Below are positions 15,591 through 24,372 of a stretch of DNA of 42,512 bases, piece after piece. The DNA is from Alphaproteobacteria bacterium (GTDB lineage: Bacteria > Pseudomonadota > Alphaproteobacteria > UBA9219 > RGZA01), in contig JAKFVN010000033.1 of assembly GCA_021732145.1 (NCBI GenBank), forward strand, positions 1-42,512. The letters are read 5' to 3'. Within the stretch, counting starts at the first letter, position 1; every line of letters begins with the position of its first letter. A program made the translations under genes and the position numbers. Below the pieces are notes generated by a model, which worked only from the letters and a program-made list of their open reading frames with translations, was not told where the DNA came from and made no database searches.

Positions 15591-15603
15591 GGGGCATTGC
15601 CCC
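15591..15603 (+). promoter_or_regulatory. Small hairpin beside the ispH ribosome-binding site
   Basis: GGGGC-ATT-GCCCC forms a 5-bp GC stem with a 3-base loop; the ribosome-binding site GGAGAGA (15604-15610) starts at the next base. It could affect initiation but could also be chance. Confidence 0.35.
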
Positions 15604-15614
15604 GGAGAGAAAGT

Positions 15615-16577
15615 ATGAAAATTATTTTGGCTCAACCGCGCGGTTTTTGCGCAGGCGTTGAACGTGCAATTGAAATTGTAGAAGAAGCGCTGCGCCGCTT
15701 TGGCCCGCCTGTATATGTGCGCCACGAAATCGTGCACAACCCGCATGTGGTTGACCGTCTGCGCCAAAAGGGTGCCATTTTCGTTCAGGAAACGGATGAA
15801 ATTCCCCAAGGCGCGATTACCATTTTCAGCGCGCATGGCGTTGCCGAAGCGGTGGAAGACCACGCGAAAACCCGCGGCCTTGAAATCATTGATGCGACCT
15901 GCCCGCTGGTTTCCAAAGTGCACACCGAAGGCCAGCGTTATACCAAGATGGGCCTGGAAATCATTCTCATCGGCCATGAAGGCCATCCGGAAATCGAAGG
16001 CACCCTTGGCCGTGTTCCAGGAAAAATCCACCTGATTTCCGAAGTGGAAGATGTGGCGGAATTGAAAGTTGAAGACCCGGAAAAGCTGGCTTACATCACG
16101 CAAACCACGCTCAGCGTTGATGATACGCGCGATGTGATTGAAGCGCTGCAACGCCGCTTCCCGGCGATTATCGGCCCATCCACCAAGGATATCTGCTACG
16201 CAACGCAAAACCGCCAGGCAGCGGTGCGCGATTTGTCAAAGCACGCCGATGTGGTGCTGGTGATTGGCGCGCATAACTCGTCCAACTCCAACCGTCTTCG
16301 CGAATTGGCGGAAGAGCACGGCATTCCATCCTACCTGATTGAAGATGCAAGCAAGCTGAAGCCCGAATGGCTCAAAGGCAAGAAGGCGGTGGGCATTACG
16401 GCTGGTGCGTCCGCGCCGGAAGATTTGGTTCAAGATTTAATCGAAGCCATTCGCAAGATTGAACCGGTTGAAGTTGAACTGCTTGATGGCGTGAAGGAAA
16501 ATGTGAAATTCCGTTTGCCGTTGTCCCTTACCAAGGCTGAACCCCGCGCGGAACGTACTGCGCAAGGTGCCGCTTAA
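15615..16577 (+). CDS. ispH: 4-hydroxy-3-methylbut-2-enyl diphosphate reductase IspH
   Basis: Last enzyme of the MEP pathway; makes IPP and DMAPP with a [4Fe-4S] cluster. From the ATG at 15615 the protein is 320 aa. Cluster ligands are Cys12 (GFCAGVERA), the Cys in DATCPLV and the Cys in [10 protein letters not shown]; the substrate-binding His and Glu residues are seen in HNPHVV, HGV and GHEGHPE. A longer frame from 15543 would add 24 residues with no homology and starts inside the likely promoter, so it is rejected. Together with dxs in this window it feeds isoprenoid units to the hpn genes. It lies 40 bp before hpnH, probably in one operon. Confidence 0.95.
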   Translation: MKIILAQPRGFCAGVERAIEIVEEALRRFGPPVYVRHEIVHNPHVVDRLRQKGAIFVQETDEIPQGAITIFSAHGVAEAVEDHAKTRGLEIIDATCPLVSKVHTEGQRYTKMGLEIILIGHEGHPEIEGTLGRVPGKIHLISEVEDVAELKVEDPEKLAYITQTTLSVDDTRDVIEALQRRFPAIIGPSTKDICYATQNRQAAVRDLSKHADVVLVIGAHNSSNSNRLRELAEEHGIPSYLIEDASKLKPEWLKGKKAVGITAGASAPEDLVQDLIEAIRKIEPVEVELLDGVKENVKFRLPLSLTKAEPRAERTAQGAA

Positions 16578-16582
16578 TCATT

Positions 16583-16610
16583 CTATTGTAATCCGACTAT
16601 TGTAATCCGA
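16583..16610 (+). repeat. Perfect tandem repeat of 14 bp before hpnH
   Basis: CTATTGTAATCCGA occurs twice head to tail (16583-16596 and 16597-16610) in the 40-bp gap between ispH and hpnH, ending 7 bases before the hpnH start. Confidence 0.85.
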
Positions 16611-16617
16611 GGTTTTA

Positions 16618-17811
16618 ATGTCAGTACCCCTACAGCAGCAAATCGACGTTGGTTCCTATATCATGGGCCAGCACATCAGCGCGTTCTTCAAGGGCAAGAA
16701 AGCACGCTACCCATTGGTGTTGATGCTGGAGCCATTGTTCCGTTGCAATCTTGCGTGCGCGGGCTGCGGTAAGATTGACTATCCGGATGCAATTTTAAAT
16801 CAACGTATTTCGGTGGAAGACTGCCTTGCCGCGGCTGATGAATGCGGTGCGCCGATTGTTGTATTGGCAGGCGGCGAGCCGTTATTGCACAAGGATGCAA
16901 AGGCGATTGTTGAAGGCCTGCTGGCCAAGGGCAAGTGGGTAACTTTATGTACCAATGCCCTGCTGCTTGAGAAAAAAATTGATCAATTCAAGCCGCATCC
17001 ACGCTTCAACTGGTCGGTGCATTTGGACGGCGCGAAGGAAGAGCATGATCGCAGCGTATGCCAGCAAGGCGTTTATGAAAAAGCCGTTGCCGCCATTAAA
17101 ATTGCGCAAGACAAAAACTTCCGCGTAAACATCAACGCAACCTTCTTTAAGGGTATCGCGCCAGAAAAAATTGCCAACTTCTTTGATGATGTAATGGCGC
17201 TGGGCGTGAATGCGATGACCATTTCACCAGGTTATGCGTATGAACGCGCGCCAGACCAAGAGCATTTCTTGAACCGCAAGGCGACGAAGGAATTGTTCCG
17301 CGATGTGTTCCGCATGGGCAGGGAACGCCAATCCCAAGGCAAGCAAAAATGGCGCTTCAGCCAATCCAGCTTGTTCATGGATTTCCTTGCAGGTAATCAG
17401 GAATATCATTGCACCCCGTGGGGCAACCCAACGCGCACCGTATTCGGTTGGCAGCGTCCTTGCTACCTCTTGGGCGAAGGCTACACCCAAACCTTCAAGC
17501 AATTGATGGACGAAACCGAATGGGATAAATACGGCACCGGTAATTACGAAAAATGCGCTGACTGCATGGTGCATTCCGGTTTTGAAGCGACCGCTGTGAT
17601 GGATTCCGTGAAGAACCCATTGAAGGCGTTGCAAGCTGCATTGCACGGCCCCAAGACCGAAGGCGATATGGCACCGGAAATTTCACTCGCCAACCAGCGC
17701 CCGGCTGAATACGTATTCAGCCGTCACGTTGAAAACCGCATGGCGAAGATTGAAGAAGATGCAAAGGCAAAGAACGCCGCTGTATCACGTTCCGCTGAAG
17801 CTGCTGAATAA
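16618..17811 (+). CDS. hpnH: Adenosyl-hopene transferase HpnH (radical SAM)
   Basis: Radical-SAM enzyme that joins the adenosyl group of SAM to hopene (diploptene), first step of extended hopanoid synthesis. The 397-aa protein has the cluster-binding motif CNLACAGC with Cys43, Cys47 and Cys50, then GGEP (SAM contact), and a C-terminal region with several Cys in CTPWG, RPCYLL and KCADCMVHSG, as in other HpnH proteins. The C-terminal 60 residues are Ala/Lys/Glu-rich and probably disordered. It begins 40 bp after ispH; the last base of its stop is directly followed by the convergent hpnG stop, so the two hopanoid genes abut tail to tail. Confidence 0.95.
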   Translation: MSVPLQQQIDVGSYIMGQHISAFFKGKKARYPLVLMLEPLFRCNLACAGCGKIDYPDAILNQRISVEDCLAAADECGAPIVVLAGGEPLLHKDAKAIVEGLLAKGKWVTLCTNALLLEKKIDQFKPHPRFNWSVHLDGAKEEHDRSVCQQGVYEKAVAAIKIAQDKNFRVNINATFFKGIAPEKIANFFDDVMALGVNAMTISPGYAYERAPDQEHFLNRKATKELFRDVFRMGRERQSQGKQKWRFSQSSLFMDFLAGNQEYHCTPWGNPTRTVFGWQRPCYLLGEGYTQTFKQLMDETEWDKYGTGNYEKCADCMVHSGFEATAVMDSVKNPLKALQAALHGPKTEGDMAPEISLANQRPAEYVFSRHVENRMAKIEEDAKAKNAAVSRSAEAAE

Positions 17812-18462
17812 TTAAAGTTTTGCTACAACTGCATCGAGTTGTTTGAGCGCAATTCCTGTGTGCTTGAACAGCTTCATCAATGCTGGAAGCTGCAACGGGT
17901 TGCGCAGCAGGCTTTTGTAAACCGCATTCATATTATTGGTGCCATCGGGGTTGATGCCGTTTAGCGCTGCATCCGGAAAACTATCATCCACGCTATCGCT
18001 CACGCCGCGTAACACTGCAAAGGGCAGGTTATGTTTGGTGGCAACTTCCGCGACCACATGGCTTTCCATATCGACAATCAGGCATGCGGTTTTAATGTGC
18101 AGCATCTTTTTTTCTTCCGGCGTGGGCACCAACACCGTGCTGCCATACACGCCGCCATCCAGTGCATCATTGGCCGCATTCCGCAGCCGTGAAGCCAGTT
18201 CCGTTTCGCATGGCCATTTCTGCCCGTCTTTTCCGGCGACATGGCTTGCAACAATAATGCTGTGGCTGCCTAAATCTGGCGCTAATGCGCCCGCAACACC
18301 AAAGCTGACCAGCGCTTTTGCGCCTTCGCGCACCAGCTTTTCCGCACGCTCAAACGCCAGCGCTTCCACTGCGCCGCTGCATGCCACGCGCTGCGTCAAT
18401 TTGTGCGCAACCGCCGCTTCCGCTTCGAACCCGCACAGAATGCCTATGGCCTGGTTGCTCAT
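17812..18462 (-). CDS. hpnG: Hopanoid-associated nucleoside phosphorylase HpnG
   Basis: Removes adenine from adenosylhopane to give ribosylhopane (phosphorylated). The 216-aa protein is of the MTA/SAH nucleosidase-phosphorylase fold: VSFGVAGAL (phosphate/ribose region), VDMESHVVAEVA (purine-site Met-Glu motif) and GVSDSVDD (catalytic Asp). It follows the CNNM/CorC-like gene with a 4-bp ATGA overlap on the minus strand. Being opposite hpnH but touching it, the gene completes the side-chain step started by HpnH. Confidence 0.9.
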   Translation of the reverse strand: MSNQAIGILCGFEAEAAVAHKLTQRVACSGAVEALAFERAEKLVREGAKALVSFGVAGALAPDLGSHSIIVASHVAGKDGQKWPCETELASRLRNAANDALDGGVYGSTVLVPTPEEKKMLHIKTACLIVDMESHVVAEVATKHNLPFAVLRGVSDSVDDSFPDAALNGINPDGTNNMNAVYKSLLRNPLQLPALMKLFKHTGIALKQLDAVVAKL

Positions 18463-19733
18463 GTTGTTGTTTTCCGTATTCTGATTTTAACTTTGGAAAT
18501 CTGTTTTTGCTTGCGCGCCAATACCTGAAACGCGAAGGGGTCGAAGTAGATGGTTTCACCGGGTTCGGGAATGCGCTCCGCCACATGAATAATAAAGCCC
18601 GCGATGGTGGTCGCATTTTCATCCGATAATTCCCAGCCCATTTCGCGGTTAAGCTCGCGAATGGGGAAGCGGCCATCAATGATAATGCTGCCGTCAGGTT
18701 GTGCTTTGGGCACGGCCAGCGCATTAAACTGGCCCTTATCATAATGGCCGACGATTTCTTCCAGAATATCAGCAAGGGTCAGCATGCCCTGCAATACGCC
18801 GTATTCATCCACCACAAACGCCACGCGCACATCGCGCGCGCGAAAGCTGCTAAGCTGGTCAAGTAAACCGGTGGTATTTGGAATGAACCACGGCGCGGCG
18901 ACGATATTGGCGATATCCATGCCCGCGGTGTTGCCTTCGCGAACAGCAAGCTCGCTAATCAATTTGCGCGCATCAATCACGCCGACAATGTCTTCGGGTG
19001 TTTTGCCCCATAGCGGCACTTGGCTATGCTTGGCATCCAGCAATGCTTTAATCAGCGTATCAGCGGGCAGGGCGGATGAAACGCTAATCATATCGCGGCG
19101 GTGGGTCATCACATCCGCGACGGTCATTTCTGTTAAATCCACCACGGCGTGCAACATGCTGGCGGTGGCTTGGCTTGAACCAAGCACTTCGGCATGCATA
19201 TCAATCACGCCGCGAATTTCCTGTTCGGCGTTTTCTTCAATCTCGTCATTGCCCTGATTGATTTTAAATGGCTTGAGGATGAAGAGAATAATGCCACGGC
19301 ATAGCACCGTCACCGGAACCAAAATCCACACCAGCAATTGCATAAAGGGCGCGAGGAAAAGCGCGGTGCCATCAGGGCGGCGGATGGCAATCGTCTTTGG
19401 CAAAATTTCAACAAACAGCACGATGAGTACCGACATGATGGCGGTCGCATAAGCAAGACCCGCTTCGCCAAACGCTTCAATCATCGCGGCGGTAGTCAGC
19501 GCGGATGAAACAATATTGATGACATTATAGCCAACCAGAATAGCGCCAATCAGCAAATCGGGCTGGCGCATAATGCGGTTCACCAGCGCGGCGCGTTTGC
19601 TGCCTTCGTTTTCCAGTGTGAGCATGCGTGGCTTGGAGCAGGACGTAAACGCTGTTTCAGCAGCCGAGAGCAGGGCAGAGACAAACAGCAACAGGGCAAT
19701 CGCAAGCGAGAGCATCAAATAATCGTGGGTCAT
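18459..19733 (-). CDS. CNNM/CorC-type transporter-associated protein (DUF21-CBS-CorC_HlyC)
   Basis: Membrane protein of 424 aa. The N-terminus has the DUF21/CNNM region with about four membrane segments (residues 5-160; SAAETAFTSCSKPRML is the family signature), followed by two CBS domains (about 200-330; VADVMTHRRDM, VDARKLI, VDEYGVLQGMLTLADI) and a C-terminal CorC/HlyC domain (about 345-420) with DGRFPIRELN. CNNM proteins are linked to magnesium or cobalt export; the older 'hemolysin' label is misleading. It begins the minus-strand pair with hpnG. The function in metal homeostasis is inferred from the family. Confidence 0.88.
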   Translation of the reverse strand: MTHDYLMLSLAIALLLFVSALLSAAETAFTSCSKPRMLTLENEGSKRAALVNRIMRQPDLLIGAILVGYNVINIVSSALTTAAMIEAFGEAGLAYATAIMSVLIVLFVEILPKTIAIRRPDGTALFLAPFMQLLVWILVPVTVLCRGIILFILKPFKINQGNDEIEENAEQEIRGVIDMHAEVLGSSQATASMLHAVVDLTEMTVADVMTHRRDMISVSSALPADTLIKALLDAKHSQVPLWGKTPEDIVGVIDARKLISELAVREGNTAGMDIANIVAAPWFIPNTTGLLDQLSSFRARDVRVAFVVDEYGVLQGMLTLADILEEIVGHYDKGQFNALAVPKAQPDGSIIIDGRFPIRELNREMGWELSDENATTIAGFIIHVAERIPEPGETIYFDPFAFQVLARKQKQISKVKIRIRKTTT

Positions 19734-19864
19734 GGCGCGTAGTATGGCATGTTAAATTCTCAGGGCAAGGCCAGCGCATGCAAATCATCAAAAAACTGAA
19801 GCGGTTAGCCCACAGATAAACCAGTAGCTTTATTGGCTTTTTTTGGCTATTTTGCCTTTTTTAA

Positions 19865-21859
19865 ATGGCGGGAATGAGCATGGTTACGAAGGTTTTGCGT
19901 AAGGAAAAGAATCTGGCCACTGAGGCGGGCTTCAGCATCAATGATGTTGCAAGGGGCGTGGATAGTGCGCGCGATGCCTTGCTGAAATTACAAAAGGCGG
20001 ATGGCCACTGGGCATTCCCACTCGAAGCCGATGCGACCATTCCTGCCGAATATATTTTGCTGCAACATTTTCTGGATGAGATTAACCAGCCCTTGCATGA
20101 CAAGATGGCGGTTTATTTGCGCGGCGGTCAATCAAGCGTGCATGATGGCTGGGCGCTGTTTCATGGCGGCGATTTCAATATCAGCACCAGCGTAAAAGCC
20201 TATTTTGCATTAAAGGCTGCTGGTGACAGCGCGGATGCGCCGCACATGATCCGCGGACGCGATGCGATTTTGAAGCATGGCGGCATTGCCAAATGCAATG
20301 TGTTCACGCGCATTCAATTGGCGTTGTTTAGCATTTTGCCGTGGCATGCCGTACCGGTGATGCCGATTGAAATTATGATTTTGCCGCGCTGGTTTCCATT
20401 TCATTTATAAAAGGTTGCCTATTGGTCGCGCACCGTGATTGTGCCGTTGCTGGTGCTGATGACGCTGAAGCCCCAGGCAGTAAACCCAAAGAAAATCACG
20501 CTGGATGAATTGTTTGTTGCCCCGCCCGAAACGGTGAAGGATTGGAATTCGAATGAAACCAAATCCATTCTCAACCCCATCTTCCGCGCGCTGGATGATG
20601 TGCTGCGTTTCTTTGAACCCTATATGCCAAAGGGCCTGCGCAAATACTCCATCGATAAGGCGTTGGCATTCGTCAAGGAACGCTTGAACGGCGAAGATGG
20701 TTTGGGCGCCATTTATCCCGCGATGGCGAATGTGGTGATGATGTATGACGCGTTGGGCTACGATAAAAACTATCCAGACCGTGTCATTGCGACCAAGGCC
20801 GTTGATAATCTGGTGATTGAAGAAAAAACCAGCGCCTATTGCCAGCCATGCGTCTCACCCATTTGGGATACAGGGTTGATGGCGCATGCCATGCTGGAAG
20901 ATGGCAGTCCGGATGCAATTGCTGCAACCCAACGCGCCGCCGAATGGCTAAAGAAACTTCAGGTATTAGATGTGGTGGGCGATTGGGCAAATTGGCGCCC
21001 CAATGTGCGCCCCGGGGGTTGGGCATTCCAATATAACAATGCGCATTATCCCGATTTGGATGACACCGCCGTGGTTGTGATGGCGATGGATAGATTGGAC
21101 AGCCCCAAATACCGCGAAGCGATTGAACGCGGCACGGAATGGGTGCTGGGGCTGCAAAGCAAGAATGGTGGCTGGGGCGCGTTTGATGCCGATAATACCT
21201 ATTACTATCTGAACCACATTCCATTTGCGGATCACGGCGCGTTGCTTGACCCGCCAAGCGCCGACGTGACCGCGCGTTGCTTGGGTATGCTGGCGCAGCT
21301 TGGCTATAAAATTGACCATCCCGCTGTGGCTGCCAGCCTTGCATATCTTCGCCGTGAACAGGAAAAAGAAGGCTGCTGGTTTGGCCGCTGGGGCACCAAT
21401 TATATTTATGGCACATGGTCTGTTTTGAATGCGCTGAACGCGATTGGTATCGGCAAGAATGATTTGATGGTGCGCCGTGCCATCAACTGGCTCAACTCCA
21501 AGCAGCGCGAAGATGGCGGCTGGGGTGAAGATGGCCAATCCTATTTCGCGGGCGAGCCAAAGGGCGAGGGCAAGGTATCAACGCCCGCGCAAACCGCATG
21601 GGCTATTCTTGGCCTGATGGCCTTTGGTGAGATTGATAGCGATGCTGTGAATAAGGGCATGAAGTACCTGCTGAGCACACAGCAAACAGAAGGCAAGAAC
21701 GAAGGCCTGTGGAACGAGGATTATTATACGGCTGTAGGCTTCCCGAAGGTGTTTTACCTGCGCTATCACGGCTATAAGGCGTTCTTCCCGCAATGGGCGC
21801 TGGCACGTTATAAGGCATTGAAGAACAGCAATGCATCGCAAACCATGTTTGGAATGTAA
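19865..21859 (+). pseudogene. shc: Squalene-hopene cyclase, interrupted by one in-frame TAA
   Basis: Would cyclise squalene to hopene at the membrane. Reading one frame from ATG 19865 to 21859 gives 664 codons, a normal length for Shc, with a single TAA at codon 182 (20408-20410). Both sides are typical: before it ILPRWFPFHL, after it KVAYWSRTVIVPLL. Catalytic DLDD is at about codons 397-400 (YPDLDDTAVV); QW repeats are seen as DGHWAFPLEAD, NGGWGAFDADN, DGGWGEDGQSY and FFPQWALARY. The reading frame is unchanged across the stop, so it is a nonsense codon, not a frameshift. Downstream reinitiation at GTG 20435 has no good ribosome-binding site. Alternatives: sequencing error, read-through, or a truly lost cyclase. 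The ATG at 19880 is another possible start. Confidence 0.88.
20408..20410 (+). other. In-frame TAA at shc codon 182
   Basis: TTA-TAA-AAG separates the two otherwise intact halves of shc. A single base change from AAA, GAA, CAA, TCA, TTA, TAT or TAC would give TAA. Other genes here (hpnA, hpnH, ispH) end normally at TAA, so the codon has not been reassigned generally. Confidence 0.85.
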
Positions 21860-22977
21860 TGCTCGCCACGCAACTTCAAAGTGATACGCAAGAAGACCGC
21901 AATGCAGCTTATGCCGCATTAGCCAAAACGCATGGCTTGCTGTCAGTAAAAGTTACGCCGTTTTATCAAAAGAAGATTGATGAGGAAGTTGCGGCGCTTG
22001 GTCATCACCAAGGGCCGCTGGCGCGCACCGTGTACCCAAGCAGCGAACGTCTCGCGCTTCGCGCACCCGGCGAAGTTGCCGATTGGGTCGATGACCGCAG
22101 CAATATGGAAGATGATGCGAAGGATATTTTTATTCAAAAATATCCCGACCGCGTATTGTTCACGCCCACATCAACCTGCGCGGCGCATTGCCTCTACTGC
22201 TTCCGTCAGGATGTATTGAGCCAGCAAAAAACCACTGCGCGCCCAAGCGTTGAACAGCAATGCGATGTGCTAATCAAGCATTTAAAATCGCACCCGGAAG
22301 TGCAGGAAGTGATTTTATCGGGCGGTGACCCGCTGACGCTGCCATTGAACGAATTGCAGATTATTTTTGATAAAATCGCGTCTGTAAAAACGGTGATGAA
22401 TATCCGCATTCACACGCGTGTGCCGATTTTCTTGCCAACCGCATTAAAGAATGACGATAAGCTTGCGCTGTTCGCCAAACACAATGTGCGCATGATTTTG
22501 CATTCCGTGCATCCCTACGAAATCTGTGATGAGGTTGCGACGTTGCTGGAACGCATGCACGCGCATGGCATCCGTTTGTATAATCACTTCCCGATGCTGC
22601 GTCATGTGAACGACCATGCCGATGTGTTGTTGGAGCTGATGCAAAAACTGGAAGCGCATCACGTCAAAACACTTTCCATCTATGTGCCAGAGCCGATTAA
22701 TTTTTCCGCCGTATATCGCATTTCTTATGACCGCATGTGCGCAATCATTGATGAAGTGAATGTACGCGGTGCCGCATGGCTGAACAGTTTCCGGTTTTGT
22801 TTGGATAGCCCCTTTGGTAAAGTGCGCCGCGAAAACCTAAAAATGCGTGACCGGGTAAGCCAGCATCTGGTCTTTATGCGCGAAGGCCAGCGCATTGATT
22901 ACCCTGACTTTCCGGCCCAGATGGATAAGCCCGGCGATATAAAAACCATGCTATGGAAGATGAAGAAGGCTGCCTAA
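21859..22977 (+). CDS. KamA-family radical SAM protein (lysine 2,3-aminomutase-like)
   Basis: Radical-SAM protein of 372 aa with the cluster motif CAAHCLYC (Cys107, Cys111, Cys114), then ILSGGDPLTLP typical of lysine 2,3-aminomutase/EpmB relatives. The lysine in LDSPFGKVR near the C-terminus is in the position of the PLP-binding lysine of KamA, although the glycine run found in classical enzymes is missing. The start overlaps the shc stop in TAATG, so translation should be coupled. EpmB (EF-P lysine modification) is an alternative, but no epmA or efp gene is present in the window. A role in modifying hopanoid side chains is possible from context only. Confidence 0.85.
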   Translation: MLATQLQSDTQEDRNAAYAALAKTHGLLSVKVTPFYQKKIDEEVAALGHHQGPLARTVYPSSERLALRAPGEVADWVDDRSNMEDDAKDIFIQKYPDRVLFTPTSTCAAHCLYCFRQDVLSQQKTTARPSVEQQCDVLIKHLKSHPEVQEVILSGGDPLTLPLNELQIIFDKIASVKTVMNIRIHTRVPIFLPTALKNDDKLALFAKHNVRMILHSVHPYEICDEVATLLERMHAHGIRLYNHFPMLRHVNDHADVLLELMQKLEAHHVKTLSIYVPEPINFSAVYRISYDRMCAIIDEVNVRGAAWLNSFRFCLDSPFGKVRRENLKMRDRVSQHLVFMREGQRIDYPDFPAQMDKPGDIKTMLWKMKKAA

Positions 22978-23115
22978 GCCATTGATACTTTTCGGTTGTT
23001 AAAGAAGTGATAACACCGGAATTGCAGTTAAAATTAAATAACCATTAGCACCCTCCCGTTACACTAATCCTTATATTTTGCACACTTAGCGAAGACGATT
23101 TTCTATAGGATTACC

Positions 23116-24336
23116 GTGGCCGATAAACCATACATTCCTGATACAATTGATGCTGGGGTTTTAAGAAACTTTGACCCTCGGCGCGTTGGTAACGGTTGGT
23201 TTTATAATAACTCCGTCATATGGCGAAGCCTGAGTGATCTCGTTAGCACCCCAAAGCCAGTAGCTACTGATGCAGATGCAGTTTTAGCTGCGGCTCGTCA
23301 AACCTATAATATTATGGATAGAGAAGCTGAAGTTTTCAAAGCAGCTTACAACGCCCTGCCGGATAACGGTGAGGTTATTACACGAATTAATAATGCACTC
23401 ATGGTGACTTTGGGAACACGAATTGACGCCCGCAAACTAGATATAGCGGCGTTGCAGTCATCATCGCCAACGCAATCACCAACGCAATCACCAACGCAAT
23501 CACCAACGCAATCGCCAACGCAATCACCAACGCAATCGCCAACGCAATCACCGACGCAATCACCAACGCAATCACCGACGCAATCACCAACGCAGTCACC
23601 AACGCAGTCACCAACGCAATCACCGACGCAATCGCCAACGCAATCGCCAACGCAGTCACCAACGCAATCACCAACGCAGTCACCAACGCAGTCACCGACG
23701 CAATCACCAACGCAGTCACCAACGCAGTCACCAACGCAGTCACCAACGCAGTCACCGACGCAATCACCGACGCAATCACCGACGCAATCACCGACGCAAT
23801 CGCCAACGCAGTCACCAACGCAATCGCCTGGATGGAATGGCCCTTATAGGTTGACCGACAGACCAGAAATTACGTTGGATACAATTACGGCGGCAGCGCT
23901 GCCGCCGGCAGCGCCATCTGCTCCGCCAACACGGCGCCCGACAGCCGTGTATGACCAGTTCAGAGATAACCTTGCACGCGCAGTAGGCACGCCAAACGAG
24001 GCCGATGTGTATAGGGCAGCCGAAGCATTTGGTAAGGCGCATACGGCTGCGCTGCGTGGCAAGGGATTGCATCTGACAGTAGAAGAGCGCCAGAAATTCC
24101 AGCAATTCCTGTTTGATTATGGTTATTACAAAGGCCCGTTGCCACGGGAACAATTTACCGCGGGGCATTTTGGCCCTGAAACCCATTTGGCCGCGCGGGC
24201 ATTGCAAAAAGCAACCTTTGAAGCGCAGCAGCAGCTATCCATGAATGTGCCAGGACGCACATTCAAAGACGGTATTCTGGGCGTGGAAACAGCCAGGCAG
24301 TTTGAGCAACGCACCGCGCCGCCTGTATCAGCTTGA
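23116..24336 (+). CDS. Repeat protein with 30 SPTQ units and a peptidoglycan-binding-like C-terminus
   Basis: I do not recognise this 406-aa protein as a whole. Starting at GTG 23116 (GGA 6 bases upstream) it has an N-terminal helical part (1-115), then SPTQ repeated exactly 30 times (about residues 117-236), then a region with PPAAPSAPP and a C-terminal domain (about 270-400). Within the latter, FGPETHLAARALQKATF and DGILGVETARQFE resemble the GxxGPxTxxAV pattern of peptidoglycan-binding domains. No signal peptide is visible. The linker is rich in Ser and Thr and could be phosphorylated or glycosylated. All repeat variation is at third codon positions, so the amino-acid sequence is kept. Confidence 0.8.
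   Translation: MADKPYIPDTIDAGVLRNFDPRRVGNGWFYNNSVIWRSLSDLVSTPKPVATDADAVLAAARQTYNIMDREAEVFKAAYNALPDNGEVITRINNALMVTLGTRIDARKLDIAALQSSSPTQSPTQSPTQSPTQSPTQSPTQSPTQSPTQSPTQSPTQSPTQSPTQSPTQSPTQSPTQSPTQSPTQSPTQSPTQSPTQSPTQSPTQSPTQSPTQSPTQSPTQSPTQSPTQSPTQSPTQSPGWNGPYRLTDRPEITLDTITAAALPPAAPSAPPTRRPTAVYDQFRDNLARAVGTPNEADVYRAAEAFGKAHTAALRGKGLHLTVEERQKFQQFLFDYGYYKGPLPREQFTAGHFGPETHLAARALQKATFEAQQQLSMNVPGRTFKDGILGVETARQFEQRTAPPVSA
23464..23823 (+). repeat. 12-bp tandem repeat, 30 copies, coding for SPTQ
   Basis: 360 bp of 12-bp units TCr-CCr-ACG-CAr (r = A or G). The Thr codon ACG never varies; Ser, Pro and Gln codons vary only in the third base. Runs of identical adjacent units suggest slipped-strand expansion. 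The minus strand is also open through it but codes for a low-complexity hydrophobic chain. Confidence 0.95.
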
Positions 24337-24372
24337 TTGACAATCCTGCGGCATTGCTTGCAAAGTGCGCTT

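Noticed and set aside
15501-16208. Long minus frame (235 codons) over ispH
   Set aside because: Shadow frame; the plus-strand ispH has all cluster ligands.
22995-23025. Hairpin after the KamA-like gene (CGGT-T-GTTA / TAAC-ACCG)
   Set aside because: No T-run follows, and one base is bulged, so not supported as a terminator.
23399-23818. Open minus-strand frame of 139 codons through the SPTQ repeat
   Set aside because: It reads as VTALV-type low-complexity sequence produced by the repeat and has no ribosome-binding site.
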